50,622 nt of DNA from Nitrospirota bacterium (GTDB taxonomy: Bacteria; Nitrospirota; Thermodesulfovibrionia; Thermodesulfovibrionales; UBA9159). The stretch is taken from assembly GCA_023475105.1 (NCBI GenBank), contig JAMCWJ010000009.1:1-50622 (forward strand), written 5' to 3'. This document shows, in pieces, positions 7,596 through 16,480 of this stretch. Each line of letters opens with the position of its first letter. Position 1 is the stretch's first letter. The position numbers and the translations under genes are program-made. The notes below the pieces were generated by a model, which saw only the letters and a list, made by a program, of their open reading frames with translations, ran no database searches and was not told where the DNA came from.

Positions 7596-8342
7596 ATGAA
7601 AGCAGTCAGAATTCTTGGTCTAATGATGACAGTTATGGGGGTCATTTGGTTTATGAGCCCCTCTATTTCAGGAGCCGCCGGCGTCTGTGACGGCATAGAC
7701 AAAGATCTCCTCGTCAAGCACATCCCCTTTCCCTTCGAAAAGGTGATCGAGATGAAGCCCCTCAAAGACCTTGATATGTGCCAGGTGATAATCCTGATAA
7801 ACGGCAACAACGCACCGCTTTATGTGCCCGGCACGAAAGACGCGGTCATCGCCGGAGACATCTTCAGAAACAGGACTCCCCTCTCGAGAAATGCCATCGA
7901 CCACATAGAGGCGCAGGGTTTCGATAAACACGAGAAAGAAATAAGGGAGACGGTCGCTTTTGCCTATAAGCCGTCAACCAGTATCAAGGGACTGATCTAC
8001 ATGATAACCGATCCGGATTGCCCCTATTGCGAAAAGGCCAAGGAACCTGTCAAGAGGTTTGCCGACGAGAACGGGCTTGAAATACGGGTGGTCTTCTACC
8101 CCCTGCCGTTTCACCCCGGCGCAAAGGACAAAGCCGTCAAGGGGATCTGCGGCAAGATGGACTACAATGACTACCTCGCTTCCCGCTATAGCGGCGATCT
8201 CTGCGGGGCGGGTGAGGAGAAGATCGGCAGATCCATAGAGATGGTGAGGAAGCTGGGCGTCAACGGGACCCCCACTTTTATAAACGGCAACGGAAGAAGG
8301 GTGTCGGGCTTCATACCCGAGCAGCTAAAGAGCCTGCTGTAA
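7596..8342 (+). CDS. DsbC-like thiol:disulfide isomerase, first copy
   Basis: The 248-residue periplasmic protein has a signal sequence (about residues 1-27), an N-terminal dimerisation-like region, and a thioredoxin fold with the active site DPDCPYCEKAK (C142/C145) and the cis-Pro loop NGTPTF. It opens the transfer operon with GCGGAGG upstream of its ATG. MPF-F systems often carry a DsbC-type protein to fold Cys-rich transfer proteins such as TraH. It is followed after four bases by a related second copy. The function is clear at family level; the substrate is inferred. Confidence 0.85.
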   Translation: MKAVRILGLMMTVMGVIWFMSPSISGAAGVCDGIDKDLLVKHIPFPFEKVIEMKPLKDLDMCQVIILINGNNAPLYVPGTKDAVIAGDIFRNRTPLSRNAIDHIEAQGFDKHEKEIRETVAFAYKPSTSIKGLIYMITDPDCPYCEKAKEPVKRFADENGLEIRVVFYPLPFHPGAKDKAVKGICGKMDYNDYLASRYSGDLCGAGEEKIGRSIEMVRKLGVNGTPTFINGNGRRVSGFIPEQLKSLL

Positions 8343-8346
8343 AAGG

Positions 8347-9072
8347 ATGGCTATGAAGACGACGGCCGCAATTGCAGCACTGCTCATTATTCTTATCCCG
8401 CTTTCAGGTTATGGAGGGGCAACTCCCTGTGACGGAGTCGACGAGAATACGATTACGCGACATATCCCCTTACCCAAAGTCTCGATCGTCACGAAGAGAG
8501 TCATCTCTGACACGTGTGAGGTCATCGCCAGGGTAATGAATGAACATGTGCCTCTTTACGTATTCAGTGACTATGTCATCGCCGGCGATCTTTTCAAGGA
8601 CAAGAAGCACATAACTCAGCAGTCCATCGGCGAAACCCAGGCAAAGAGCTTCTCGGATATCAAGCAGGAGGTCGATCAGGTCGTTGCCTTCAGCTATAAG
8701 CCGGCCTCAGGAGCCGAAAGATACGTTTACATGTTCACCGATCCCGAATGCCAGTTCTGCGAACTCGCAAAGTACCAGATACGGGACTTTGCCGAGAAAA
8801 GAAAAGTCGAGATAAAAGTCGTCTTTTTCCCCCTTGCAATGCATGACGGCGCAAGGGAAAAGGCGATAAAGGCCATCTGCTCGAAGATGGATTACGCGAG
8901 ATACATAGACGGCGACTATTCCGGGACTTTCTGCAGGGAAGGGGAGGATAAGGTAGGCAAATCCCTTTCCCTTGGAGAGTCCCTTGAAATCAATGGAACG
9001 CCCACTTTCATCGGCCCGGACGGGCGACGAACCGTCGGGTTCGACACAAAACTGATCGAGGGTATCCTTTGA
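8347..9072 (+). CDS. DsbC-like thiol:disulfide isomerase, second copy
   Basis: This 241-residue paralogue of the preceding gene shares the order signal peptide, CDGVDENTITRHIPLP, VIAGDLF, TDPECQFCELAK and NGTPTF. Its active site is CQFC (C135/C138) rather than CPYC, which should change its redox behaviour. The pair probably arose by tandem duplication and diverged, perhaps into oxidase-like and isomerase-like roles. It overlaps trbC by four bases (TTGA). Confidence 0.85.
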   Translation: MAMKTTAAIAALLIILIPLSGYGGATPCDGVDENTITRHIPLPKVSIVTKRVISDTCEVIARVMNEHVPLYVFSDYVIAGDLFKDKKHITQQSIGETQAKSFSDIKQEVDQVVAFSYKPASGAERYVYMFTDPECQFCELAKYQIRDFAEKRKVEIKVVFFPLAMHDGAREKAIKAICSKMDYARYIDGDYSGTFCREGEDKVGKSLSLGESLEINGTPTFIGPDGRRTVGFDTKLIEGIL

Positions 9073-9881
9073 AAGAGAAGTTCCTACACTTTCCCTCCCC
9101 CGGCCTTGCCGTGGCTGTTGCTCTTGTGGTGGCAGTCACGGCAAGCCCCTCTTTTTCAGGCGTGGGGGAGGAAGTCGACCGAGCGTTCCAAAGATCGGAG
9201 CGATACGGGGACATCGACATCACTAACAAGAACGGCGCTGAGATGCGGAAGGAGGCCGAGAAAGGCTTCGGAAACTCACAAAAACGCGGCAAGGAAGTCG
9301 AGGGGTGGAAAAGCAGAATAAAATCCGATGGCAACGGCAATTTTTACGTGGACAAGGGCCCGTCGTATAAGAAGGCGAAGAAGGAGAATTTCTCGATTAA
9401 GAAATACCTTGCGGATGACGAAAGGATATACGTCTTCATTTCATCGAGCCTACCAATGACAACGCTTACGAATTATGCGGACAGCTTGGATAGGCTGCGT
9501 GATCCCCATATTGCGATGATTCTTAGAGGGTGCGTCGAGTCCTGCTCCAAAATAAAGCCTACGGTCCAGTTCATGAAAAGCATCATAAACCCTACGGAAG
9601 ACGTAAAGAGGCTGGCGGAATTCCAGATAGATCCCTTCCTGTTCAGACGCCACCAGATCGGCCAGGTCCCGGCCATCGTCTTTGCGAGAGGGGTCTCCTC
9701 TGTGAACCCGGAGCTGTCCGAAGGGCTCGACGGCAACCTCCAAAAGCCTGTGGAAAGCTATGTTGTCTACGGGGATGTCTCCCTGGAGTACGCGCTGGAG
9801 AAGATTAACGGAAAGGTCAACAATCAAAGACTAAGCGCCATTGTCAGGCAGCTCAGTAGCGGGTATTATGGCAAGCAATAA
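9069..9881 (+). CDS. trbC: TrbC, type-F pilus assembly protein
   Basis: The 270-residue protein has a signal sequence (about residues 1-30) and the TrbC domain in its C-terminal half: YVFISSSLPMTTLTNYA, a glycine/cysteine turn (LRGCVESC), and IDPFLFRRHQIGQVPAIVF, which is the signature of the family. TrbC acts in the periplasm during pilus assembly, usually together with TraW. No separate traW is seen. The start is TTG 9069, which overlaps the stop of the preceding gene. Confidence 0.85.
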   Translation: MKEKFLHFPSPGLAVAVALVVAVTASPSFSGVGEEVDRAFQRSERYGDIDITNKNGAEMRKEAEKGFGNSQKRGKEVEGWKSRIKSDGNGNFYVDKGPSYKKAKKENFSIKKYLADDERIYVFISSSLPMTTLTNYADSLDRLRDPHIAMILRGCVESCSKIKPTVQFMKSIINPTEDVKRLAEFQIDPFLFRRHQIGQVPAIVFARGVSSVNPELSEGLDGNLQKPVESYVVYGDVSLEYALEKINGKVNNQRLSAIVRQLSSGYYGKQ

Positions 9882-10605
9882 TCCCTTGACATCAATCATC
9901 ATCCCCGTTTTCAACGAATCGGAATACATACTCACTACCCTCAAGAAATGCTGCGATCTTCCCATACATAAAGAAATAATCGTGGTTGACAACAACTCAA
10001 CGGACAACAGCTACGAATTGGTGAGGTCTTTCATCGATGGTCCCGGCCGGGGATGCGGGATCAGGCTGGAGAGGGCCTGGAAGCAGGGCAAGGCAAGCGC
10101 GATGAAGGTCGGGTTTGCGGCAGCGCAGGGGGATTACATCGTGTTCCAGGACGCGGATATGGAATATGACCCAGGGTATATTGTCGATATAATCGAGGGG
10201 CTCGAGCATAACGACATAATCCATGGCTGCAGGGTATGCCGGCCCTACGATCTCGGCTTCCTGCCATACCTCGCAAACAAACTCGTTCTCCATATGATGA
10301 CAAAAAGGTACAAGGTCAAACTATCCGATGTCTTTACGGGCCAGCGCGGTTATAAGAGAGCTGTATTACTCGGGCTGAACATCATTTCCGAAGGTTTCGA
10401 GATAGAAACGGAGCTGACCATAAGGGCCGTTCTCAGCGGGCTGCGCATCAAGGAGATCGACATCCCTTACAAACCGAGGAGCAAGCGGGAAGGGAAGAAG
10501 ATAGGCTTTATGGACTTTCTTGCGATAGCCTATATGTACGAGAAGATATGCCTTCTCGTATCCCGCGAGAATAAGAGGAAAAGGGTCCTTGCCGGGGCTC
10601 ACTGA
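9868..10605 (+). CDS. Family 2 glycosyltransferase (dolichyl-phosphate-mannose-synthase-like)
   Basis: The 245-residue cytoplasmic enzyme has the GT-A fold motifs SIIIPVFNESEYI, VVDNNSTDNS and the metal-binding DADMEYDP, followed by the VFTGQRGYKR and EGFEIETEL segments typical of polyprenyl-phosphate sugar transferases. It would load a lipid carrier with a sugar for the membrane protein encoded next. I chose ATG 9868 because the conserved fold starts eight residues later; an upstream TTG at 9841 lies inside trbC. It overlaps trbC by 14 bp, so the cassette is embedded in the transfer operon and probably modifies a transfer component. Confidence 0.85.
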   Translation: MASNNPLTSIIIPVFNESEYILTTLKKCCDLPIHKEIIVVDNNSTDNSYELVRSFIDGPGRGCGIRLERAWKQGKASAMKVGFAAAQGDYIVFQDADMEYDPGYIVDIIEGLEHNDIIHGCRVCRPYDLGFLPYLANKLVLHMMTKRYKVKLSDVFTGQRGYKRAVLLGLNIISEGFEIETELTIRAVLSGLRIKEIDIPYKPRSKREGKKIGFMDFLAIAYMYEKICLLVSRENKRKRVLAGAH

Positions 10606-10657
10606 TAACCGGTCAGACAGTCACATTCGCCACAGCTTTATCCTTCCAAGAATAGGA

Positions 10658-12325
10658 ATGGCAGGTAAAAGAGCCCTACGGATTTTCCTTCTCCTCTATG
10701 CAAAATTTGTTTCCCGCCAATTTGCGAAGTCCAAGACGATGCCGATATTGCTCTTTACCGACATGGAGGAAGGCAGGAGGTTGGCGTTCAACAACCTCTT
10801 TGCCATAAAGCAATCATGGACATTTCTCTCGTCCCTTGATGCGGTCAGGTGTATTGTCGTCGTTGCCACTGATGCCGGCCTTGCCCGCTTCGCCGCGCTG
10901 AAAGAAGTCTTCCGCGATAATTTTGTGCTCTTCACGGCGTCGTCGTTGCCGAATCCGGTAACTGCCGGGGTGACGGCAGACCTTATCGGGACGTTCCCGT
11001 TTGAGACGTTCAGCAGGCGCTTCCAATATGAAAACGATATCTTCAGGCCCTATCATCTCCTCATTTTTCTCGTCGTCACATGGGGCGTAGGGTTCTACGT
11101 CGGGTCATTTTTTCCAAAAGACGATCTTCTGAGGCATGCGGTAGCCTATCTCTGGAACTATGATTACGGCATTCCCTATCGGTTCACGTCTTTCACTCCC
11201 ACCTGCGACACTTACATCGGCTTCGACATTATTATGGGATGGCTGCACATGTCCTTGGGAGACTACGCCCTCGCCGTTCCGCAACTGACCGCTCTCGTCC
11301 TGACATTCACTGCCACGAATCGTCTTCTCAAAGGCATTGACAACAATATAAAACTCATCCTCCTCATGTTCACCATGCAGTACATTGCCGGCAGGATCAT
11401 GCTGGGACGGCCCTCGATCGTGTGCTCGTCCATTATGCTTACCCTCTATGCCTATGACGAGCAGTTAAAAGGAGGTTACAAGGTCGTGGCCGGCATATTC
11501 ATGGGGATCCTCTATTATCTCTCGATCATTTATTTCATTCCACTGCTTATTAAAGACAGGAAATATCTTATCTCCCTATCAGCCGCCATGATCTTCTGGA
11601 TTGCCTATTCCCAGGGCGCCTTCCTATCTGAAACGTTTGCAGTGGTGGCCAGCCTCAAAGATCAAAATCTGCCGGTCTCCGAGAATAAGACGATCATCGG
11701 ATTTTATTTCAAAATGTTTCTCTTCGCCCTGCCGATGCTCTATTTTGGCAGGAGGGACCTGAAAACGCTTTTCTCTATCTTATTCCTGTCGTTGAGCAAC
11801 CAGGTCAGGTACGTTGAAACCATCATGTCGCTGATGGTCTCTTTTTTCAGGTTTGTGTCAGCAAGGATAAGGGTCACTCCGGTCATGGTCCTCGGCGCAG
11901 TCCTTCTCCTGTTCGTTCAATTCCCTTGGGGGACGCAAGAGGTCTTATCGGAAATCCCCTCGAGAATGCCCGACAGGAGCGATGTCCTGACGGACGATAT
12001 GAATGTCATGTATCAACTCATATACAGGAAGCCCTTTCTCCATGTTTCCCCTTGCTACGCCTATGGTTGGACGGACAAGGAGGTGCAGAAGGTGATAAAG
12101 AGCATCAACCAGGGCAAGTTGGACTGCAACGAGAGGGCGCTCTATAAATTCCAATACCTCGTTGAAAGCAAACTGCGGGGACAACCTCCTCACTGCCTGG
12201 ACCTTGTCGCCGTCGAGCAAGGCAGACGCCTATGGAAAATCAGACCGCCGGAACTCAAAAGTAATATTCCAGAAACTGGACTGATCGATTATGGAACTTA
12301 CAAAGGACATAGGCAAGCCCGATGA
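10658..12325 (+). CDS. Polytopic membrane protein, probable GT-C-type glycosyltransferase
   Basis: The protein has about 555 residues and many hydrophobic helices. An early loop carries FFPKDDLLRHAVAYLW, with the acidic pair typical of lipid-linked-sugar (GT-C) transferases, and a C-terminal periplasmic domain of about 120 residues contains CYAYGW and two further Cys. I recognise no specific family. Its place between a GT2 enzyme and a methyltransferase suggests that it transfers a lipid-linked sugar to a protein outside the membrane. ATG 10658 is preferred; an in-frame TTG at 10589 would add 23 hydrophilic residues and overlap the GT2 gene. Confidence 0.6.
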   Translation: MAGKRALRIFLLLYAKFVSRQFAKSKTMPILLFTDMEEGRRLAFNNLFAIKQSWTFLSSLDAVRCIVVVATDAGLARFAALKEVFRDNFVLFTASSLPNPVTAGVTADLIGTFPFETFSRRFQYENDIFRPYHLLIFLVVTWGVGFYVGSFFPKDDLLRHAVAYLWNYDYGIPYRFTSFTPTCDTYIGFDIIMGWLHMSLGDYALAVPQLTALVLTFTATNRLLKGIDNNIKLILLMFTMQYIAGRIMLGRPSIVCSSIMLTLYAYDEQLKGGYKVVAGIFMGILYYLSIIYFIPLLIKDRKYLISLSAAMIFWIAYSQGAFLSETFAVVASLKDQNLPVSENKTIIGFYFKMFLFALPMLYFGRRDLKTLFSILFLSLSNQVRYVETIMSLMVSFFRFVSARIRVTPVMVLGAVLLLFVQFPWGTQEVLSEIPSRMPDRSDVLTDDMNVMYQLIYRKPFLHVSPCYAYGWTDKEVQKVIKSINQGKLDCNERALYKFQYLVESKLRGQPPHCLDLVAVEQGRRLWKIRPPELKSNIPETGLIDYGTYKGHRQAR

Positions 12326-12968
12326 GAAGAAAACCGCACAGATTCCCGTCGATCTGGACGAGATAGTTCCGGAATACCTGAGCAGCAATCCCCTTGCACG
12401 AATCTTATTCAACTGCCGTATAAGCGTCGCAACCGGCTACATAAGGAAAATATCCCCATCGAGTCTTCTTGACGTCGGGTGCGGTTCAGGAAAGCTGATA
12501 CGCAGCATCACGGCGGCAGGCATCGCCATCGATCAAATCGCTGCTATTGACGTGAACCCGGCGGTCCTTTCTCTAAACCGGACGATCGCGGAAGGCATTT
12601 TTTCCGTACAGAGCATCCTCCAGACTGATTTCCTCAGTTACTCCTTCGATGCCATCGCATGTCTCGACACGCTCGAACATATCGAGCAGATCCACACAGC
12701 GATGGCCGAAATCGACCGGATACTCAAGCCCGGGGGATATCTGATAACCAGCGAGCCCACCGAATCTGCTCTCTACAAGACACTCCGGCTTATCCTCAAG
12801 GGAACTTACTCCCAGGAAACCGGCCCTTGCGCGGGGAAGCATTACTATAACGCCCGGCAAATAGACGAGATCATTCTGAAAAGCGGTTTTGTCCTGGAGC
12901 AGAGGACCAGCCTGCCCTTTGCCTTCCCGTTTGACCTCTTTCATCTGAACCTCTACAGGAAGAGATAG
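12291..12968 (+). CDS. SAM-dependent methyltransferase (class I)
   Basis: This 225-residue Rossmann-fold methyltransferase has motif I LLDVGCGSGKLI (around residues 60-71), the acidic loop AAIDVNP, FDAIACLDTLEHI (motif for the UbiE/Methyltransf_11 group) and LKPGGYLI. The start overlaps the membrane transferase gene by 35 bp. With the two upstream genes it forms a sugar-transfer and methylation cassette. The substrate is unknown; a glycan on a pilus or surface protein is the obvious candidate. Confidence 0.85.
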   Translation: MELTKDIGKPDEKKTAQIPVDLDEIVPEYLSSNPLARILFNCRISVATGYIRKISPSSLLDVGCGSGKLIRSITAAGIAIDQIAAIDVNPAVLSLNRTIAEGIFSVQSILQTDFLSYSFDAIACLDTLEHIEQIHTAMAEIDRILKPGGYLITSEPTESALYKTLRLILKGTYSQETGPCAGKHYYNARQIDEIILKSGFVLEQRTSLPFAFPFDLFHLNLYRKR

Positions 12969-12985
12969 CGTGTCCCATGGGCTCG

Positions 12986-13017
12986 AAAAGGGAAACGTAA
13001 TATTTCATCAAGCGGCA
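12986..13017 (+). promoter_or_regulatory. GTAATAT-N9-CGGCA motif, copy 2
   Basis: AAAAGGGAAAC, then GTAATAT (12997-13003), nine bases, and CGGCA (13013-13017), in the 87-bp gap before the HTH gene. It is very similar to copy 3 (AAAAGGCAAAA, GTAATAT, CGGCA). Confidence 0.45.
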
Positions 13018-13055
13018 ATGCAATACAGTGCAATCTAGCGCAAAGGTGAAGGAGA

Positions 13056-13295
13056 TTGAGGGCGGATGAAAACTATTTGAGGCCTGCCGAGGCTGCAAGG
13101 CTTCTGCAGGTCTCATTGAGGACCTTCTGGTACTGGGTGGCAAAGGGAGAGATCCCGCCCGACTGTTTGATGAGGTTTGGGACGACGTTGAGGGTGAATA
13201 GGGAAAAGGTTCTCGAAGCCGGCATACGCAATGCCGAGGAATATTTGAAGAAAATGCGCAGGGAGCTGTCAGGCGCCGGAGGAGACCAGGCATGA
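13056..13295 (+). CDS. Small helix-turn-helix (excisionase/MerR-like) DNA-binding protein
   Basis: The 79-residue protein is built around LRPAEAARLLQVSLRTFWYWVAKGEIPPD (residues 8-36), the HTH_17 pattern of excisionases and small regulators, followed by TTLRVNREKV. The start is TTG 13056 with GAAGGAG upstream; the ATG at 13066 is in another frame with an early stop. It overlaps traE by four bases. Its position directly before traE, where F-type operons usually carry traL, is unusual. It may regulate the operon, possibly through the GTAATAT-CGGCA sites. Confidence 0.7.
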   Translation: MRADENYLRPAEAARLLQVSLRTFWYWVAKGEIPPDCLMRFGTTLRVNREKVLEAGIRNAEEYLKKMRRELSGAGGDQA

Positions 13296-13873
13296 AGAAA
13301 ATGAAGTTCTTCGAAACAATGGCCAACAAGAACGAGGAAAACAACCTCCTCAGGTTTGTTGTGGTCATTCTCACCATGGGTTTACTGCTTGAAGGGCTGC
13401 TTATGGCATACATGAGAAAGAATGAAAGGACCGTTGTAGTCCCGTCCTACCTCGACAGAAAGTTTTATGTGGAGGGCAACAAGGCGTCCACCGAGTATAT
13501 CGAGATGATGGCGAAGTACTCGGTCGAGCTGATAACGAATTTCACGCCCGATACCGTCAAAGAAAGGGTCAACGAGTTCATGAGGTTCATTTCTCCTACC
13601 GTCTACAAGGACGTGTCGACCTCGCTTCTCGTCATGGTGGACGAAGCGACAACATACAAGATCTCTCAGTATTTTATCCCTCAAAAGATGGTCATGCAGG
13701 ACAACAACATACAAATCATCGGTCTTCTCAGAAAATACACTCAGGACAAGGAGTTATTGGTTGCGAAGGCCGAATATCGGATGAAATTCAATATCGAGCA
13801 AGGGAGGTTCGTGATAGCCAGCTATGAAAAAATCGAGATGCCTGATAGAAATGACCGGCAAGCGGAGAATTAG
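13292..13873 (+). CDS. traE: TraE, type IV conjugative transfer protein
   Basis: The 193-residue inner-membrane protein has an N-terminal anchor (about residues 22-42) and a periplasmic VirB8-like domain with the TraE pattern VPSYLDRKFYVEGNKAS, YIEMMAKYSVELITNFTPDTV and PQKMVMQDNNIQI. TraE is a core part of the F-type channel. It overlaps the HTH gene by four bases and traK by about 23. Confidence 0.85.
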   Translation: MKKMKFFETMANKNEENNLLRFVVVILTMGLLLEGLLMAYMRKNERTVVVPSYLDRKFYVEGNKASTEYIEMMAKYSVELITNFTPDTVKERVNEFMRFISPTVYKDVSTSLLVMVDEATTYKISQYFIPQKMVMQDNNIQIIGLLRKYTQDKELLVAKAEYRMKFNIEQGRFVIASYEKIEMPDRNDRQAEN

Positions 13874-14969
13874 CAGTCTTATTCTTGCCATGTGCCTGCT
13901 GTTGGCTGCCGCGGGGTGGGCTGAAGAGCAGTTTTTCGGCCTGCAGTCGGCGGTCCCGACGAATTCCGTTCCTCCCGCTTCCTCTGATGAACGGCCTTCT
14001 ACCGACACAGGATTCCCCCAGCCCGCACCCGCCGCCGTATTCGGCGACGGCTCCAAGCCCGGAGTGGCTGGCGGCCCGGAACCGTCAAAAGAGGTCGAGA
14101 TCGATACCAAGGCGCTCGAAAACTTTGCAAGCGAGAAACCGCGCGATCCCGCCAGGCCCCCGGTCGCAGATAAAGTGAACAAGGATGTCGCGAAGGGCGA
14201 CGGCAATGACGAAAAAAGAGGGGGTTCAGTCCCGGCTGCCGACAATTCCACTGAAGAGGACGTCATCGAAAAACTGCGTTCCCACAACAAGGCGACGCAG
14301 ATGGTTTACGACGAGGGCTTTCAGCCCGTGGAAATCGCGATGAAGGACATTTCACGCATAGTCTGCTCCGCTGACATCGCCAATATCGTCTATTCGAAGG
14401 AAAAGAGCATGGAAATCAAGTCCCAGGGGAGAGACGCCTTCGTGAAGAATCTTCCGGTGGAGTCGGTTGATCCAGCCACGGGCGCCGTGATGCTCAGGTA
14501 TGACAAGAGACCCAAGGAAGTCTATGTGCTGTGCGGCGGCAAGACGTACTCGCTGCTTCTCATCCCCAGAGATATCCCGGCCACGACAATATTTCTCAAG
14601 TCGACAATGGGGGACAAGGAACAGGCAAGCAGGTACGAGCGGGCCGCCGACTACGAGACCACCATACTGAGGCTTATACGCGACATATACAGGGAGGACC
14701 TCCCCATCGGGTATGAGGTCTCCGAGATCAATAGGCTCGTAAAGAACTACCACGAGAGCGACATCGTCCACAACAGGGACTATATCGGAGACTACCTCAG
14801 GGTTCAGGAATATATCGTATACGCGAAGCAGGCGCTTAACCTCGACGAGATAGAACTCCTCGACTTGCTGAAGATCAAGAATCCCCTGGCCATAACCCTG
14901 GCAGACAACGTTCTGGAGGCCAAGCAGCAGACCAGGGTGATAGTCGTGAGGTTGAACAGTCATGAGTGA
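13851..14969 (+). CDS. traK: TraK, secretin-like outer-membrane channel component
   Basis: The protein has about 372 residues: a signal peptide starting MTGKRRISSLILAMCLLLAA, a long low-complexity Pro/Ser/Glu region (residues 30-135), and the TraK domain (YDEGFQPVEIAMKDISRIVCSADIANIVYSKEKSMEIKSQG...). TraK is the VirB9-like ring protein that binds TraV and TraB. I prefer ATG 13851 over ATG 13824 because it gives a normal signal peptide. It overlaps traE and, by eight bases, traB. The disordered insert makes it longer than the F-plasmid protein. Confidence 0.8.
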   Translation: MTGKRRISSLILAMCLLLAAAGWAEEQFFGLQSAVPTNSVPPASSDERPSTDTGFPQPAPAAVFGDGSKPGVAGGPEPSKEVEIDTKALENFASEKPRDPARPPVADKVNKDVAKGDGNDEKRGGSVPAADNSTEEDVIEKLRSHNKATQMVYDEGFQPVEIAMKDISRIVCSADIANIVYSKEKSMEIKSQGRDAFVKNLPVESVDPATGAVMLRYDKRPKEVYVLCGGKTYSLLLIPRDIPATTIFLKSTMGDKEQASRYERAADYETTILRLIRDIYREDLPIGYEVSEINRLVKNYHESDIVHNRDYIGDYLRVQEYIVYAKQALNLDEIELLDLLKIKNPLAITLADNVLEAKQQTRVIVVRLNSHE

Positions 14970-16191
14970 GATACTGTCAGACGAGAAAAAACGCAAAAAA
15001 ACTCTTGTCATCGCCGTCGTGGGAGCTGTAATCGTTCTCCTTGGCGCGGCATATTTCATTCAGTCATCTCAAAAACAGTATGATCCTCCTCCCGCCAAAC
15101 CCAAGATCGACGTCACCGGAAAGCAGGATACGGCGAAGGAAAGCTTCATCAGACAGAGCACAACCCAAATCCAGCAACAGGATAAACAGATCAAGGAGCA
15201 GGACAAAGAGTTAAAAGAGCTCAGGGACGCAATCGCGACGTTGCAGAAAGGCGGAATACCGGGGACGGGAGCCTCCCAGCAGAGATACCCCTCCGGGCCC
15301 CTGCCCCCGGTGCCTCCTCCGCCATCTTCACAGACTCCACCTATCGGTACTCCATCGAGTGTGCCATTTGCCCCTAACACCGCTTACATGCAACCGGCCC
15401 AGGCGGGGCAACCGGGCCAGCATATGGGTCAGGCGACGGTACGGGACAAGCAAATGTCCAACCTCATCGGAATCGAGGTCGGGAAGCCCTCAAAGAGCGA
15501 GACAAAAGAAGGCGCGAAGTCAGAGCCGGACGCCGGACAGAGACAAGGAACGGGAAACAAGCCCAGCCCGGGCACCATTTCAGCCGGTGCTTTTGTCAGG
15601 GCTGTGCTTATGAACGGTGTTGACGCTCCGTCGGGCGTAAAGGGGAAGGGAAGTCCCTATCCCGTACTGCTGAGGATCATAGACCTCGCCCAGCTGCCCA
15701 ACAAGTTCAGAGCGGACATCCGCGAGTGTTTTGCGATAGGTGAGGCGTATGGAGAACTTTCGAGCGAACGGGCGAACATCAGGATAAACACCATATCCTG
15801 CAATTCCAAAGATGGCGCTGTCGCAGAGGGCCAGGTATCCGGATATGTGGTAGGCGAGGACGGCAAACTCGGGGTGGCCGGGCAGGTGGTGACAAAGCAG
15901 GGGGCCATGCTCGCCAGAACCATGGCCGCGGGATTCCTGCAGGGCGTGTCCCAGGCGTTTTCCCAGTCCGCAACGGTTGTGAACATCAGTCCCACCGGGA
16001 GCACGTCGACCATTGACCCGAATAAAACCGCACAGGCCGGACTCGGGGGAGGGGTTTCGAAGGCCGCGGAGGAACTCAGCAAATTCTACATTGACATGAG
16101 TAAAGAAATGTTCCCCGTCGTGGAAGTTTCCGCCGGCAGAAAAGTCGAGATCGTCTTCATCAACAAGTTCTCCCTGAGCGAGGTGAAGTGA
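14962..16191 (+). CDS. traB: TraB, VirB10-like channel scaffold
   Basis: The 409-residue protein has a single inner-membrane helix (about residues 14-34), a coiled coil rich in Gln/Lys/Glu (60-95), a proline-rich spacer (110-145), and the TrbI/VirB10 beta-domain in the second half (AFVRAVLMNGVDAPSG, RADIRECFAIGEAYGELSSERANIR, GEDGKLGVAGQVVTKQG). The order matches F-type TraB, which spans both membranes. Its start overlaps traK and its stop overlaps the next gene (ATGA). Confidence 0.85.
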   Translation: MSEILSDEKKRKKTLVIAVVGAVIVLLGAAYFIQSSQKQYDPPPAKPKIDVTGKQDTAKESFIRQSTTQIQQQDKQIKEQDKELKELRDAIATLQKGGIPGTGASQQRYPSGPLPPVPPPPSSQTPPIGTPSSVPFAPNTAYMQPAQAGQPGQHMGQATVRDKQMSNLIGIEVGKPSKSETKEGAKSEPDAGQRQGTGNKPSPGTISAGAFVRAVLMNGVDAPSGVKGKGSPYPVLLRIIDLAQLPNKFRADIRECFAIGEAYGELSSERANIRINTISCNSKDGAVAEGQVSGYVVGEDGKLGVAGQVVTKQGAMLARTMAAGFLQGVSQAFSQSATVVNISPTGSTSTIDPNKTAQAGLGGGVSKAAEELSKFYIDMSKEMFPVVEVSAGRKVEIVFINKFSLSEVK

Positions 16192-16436
16192 TGAGGCATG
16201 CGCTTTTGGGCCTTGCAATGACAATACTGACCGGCTTGACCGGCTGCGCCAGCACGGTTATGCCTTACAGCGACACCCCTCTTTGCAAGAAAGGAGCCGC
16301 CGCTGGATATTGCGGCTCAATCACCGAAGTCTACGAGGAAACAACCAGGGATGTTCGTCAGGAGATTCCCGGCAGGAAAAAGGCAAAGGCCTGCGTCAGC
16401 GGTACTTGCGCAGGGGACAAGAGCAACACTCGATAA
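16188..16436 (+). CDS. traV: TraV-like lipoprotein, N-terminal half
   Basis: The 82-residue lipoprotein has a lipobox LTGCAS (Cys 20) and then a short Cys-containing region (PLCKKGAAAGYCGSITEVYEE). This matches the N-terminal part of TraV (GCAG...C...C...E) but stops before the conserved C-terminal segment, which instead appears in a separate gene at 18207-18680. TraV normally anchors the TraK-TraB complex in the outer membrane through its lipid. The start overlaps traB by four bases. Confidence 0.6.
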   Translation: MMRHALLGLAMTILTGLTGCASTVMPYSDTPLCKKGAAAGYCGSITEVYEETTRDVRQEIPGRKKAKACVSGTCAGDKSNTR

Positions 16437-16445
16437 AAGAAATGT

Positions 16446-16457
16446 CCGCATATGCGG
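16446..16457. repeat. Perfect 12-bp palindrome
   Basis: CCGCATATGCGG lies in the 44-bp gap between the TraV N-terminal half and the beta-barrel gene, just before its AAGGAGGT ribosome site. It may be a regulator site or a small RNA hairpin. Confidence 0.35.
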
Positions 16458-16480
16458 CACACGACAAAGGAGGTAGAGTC

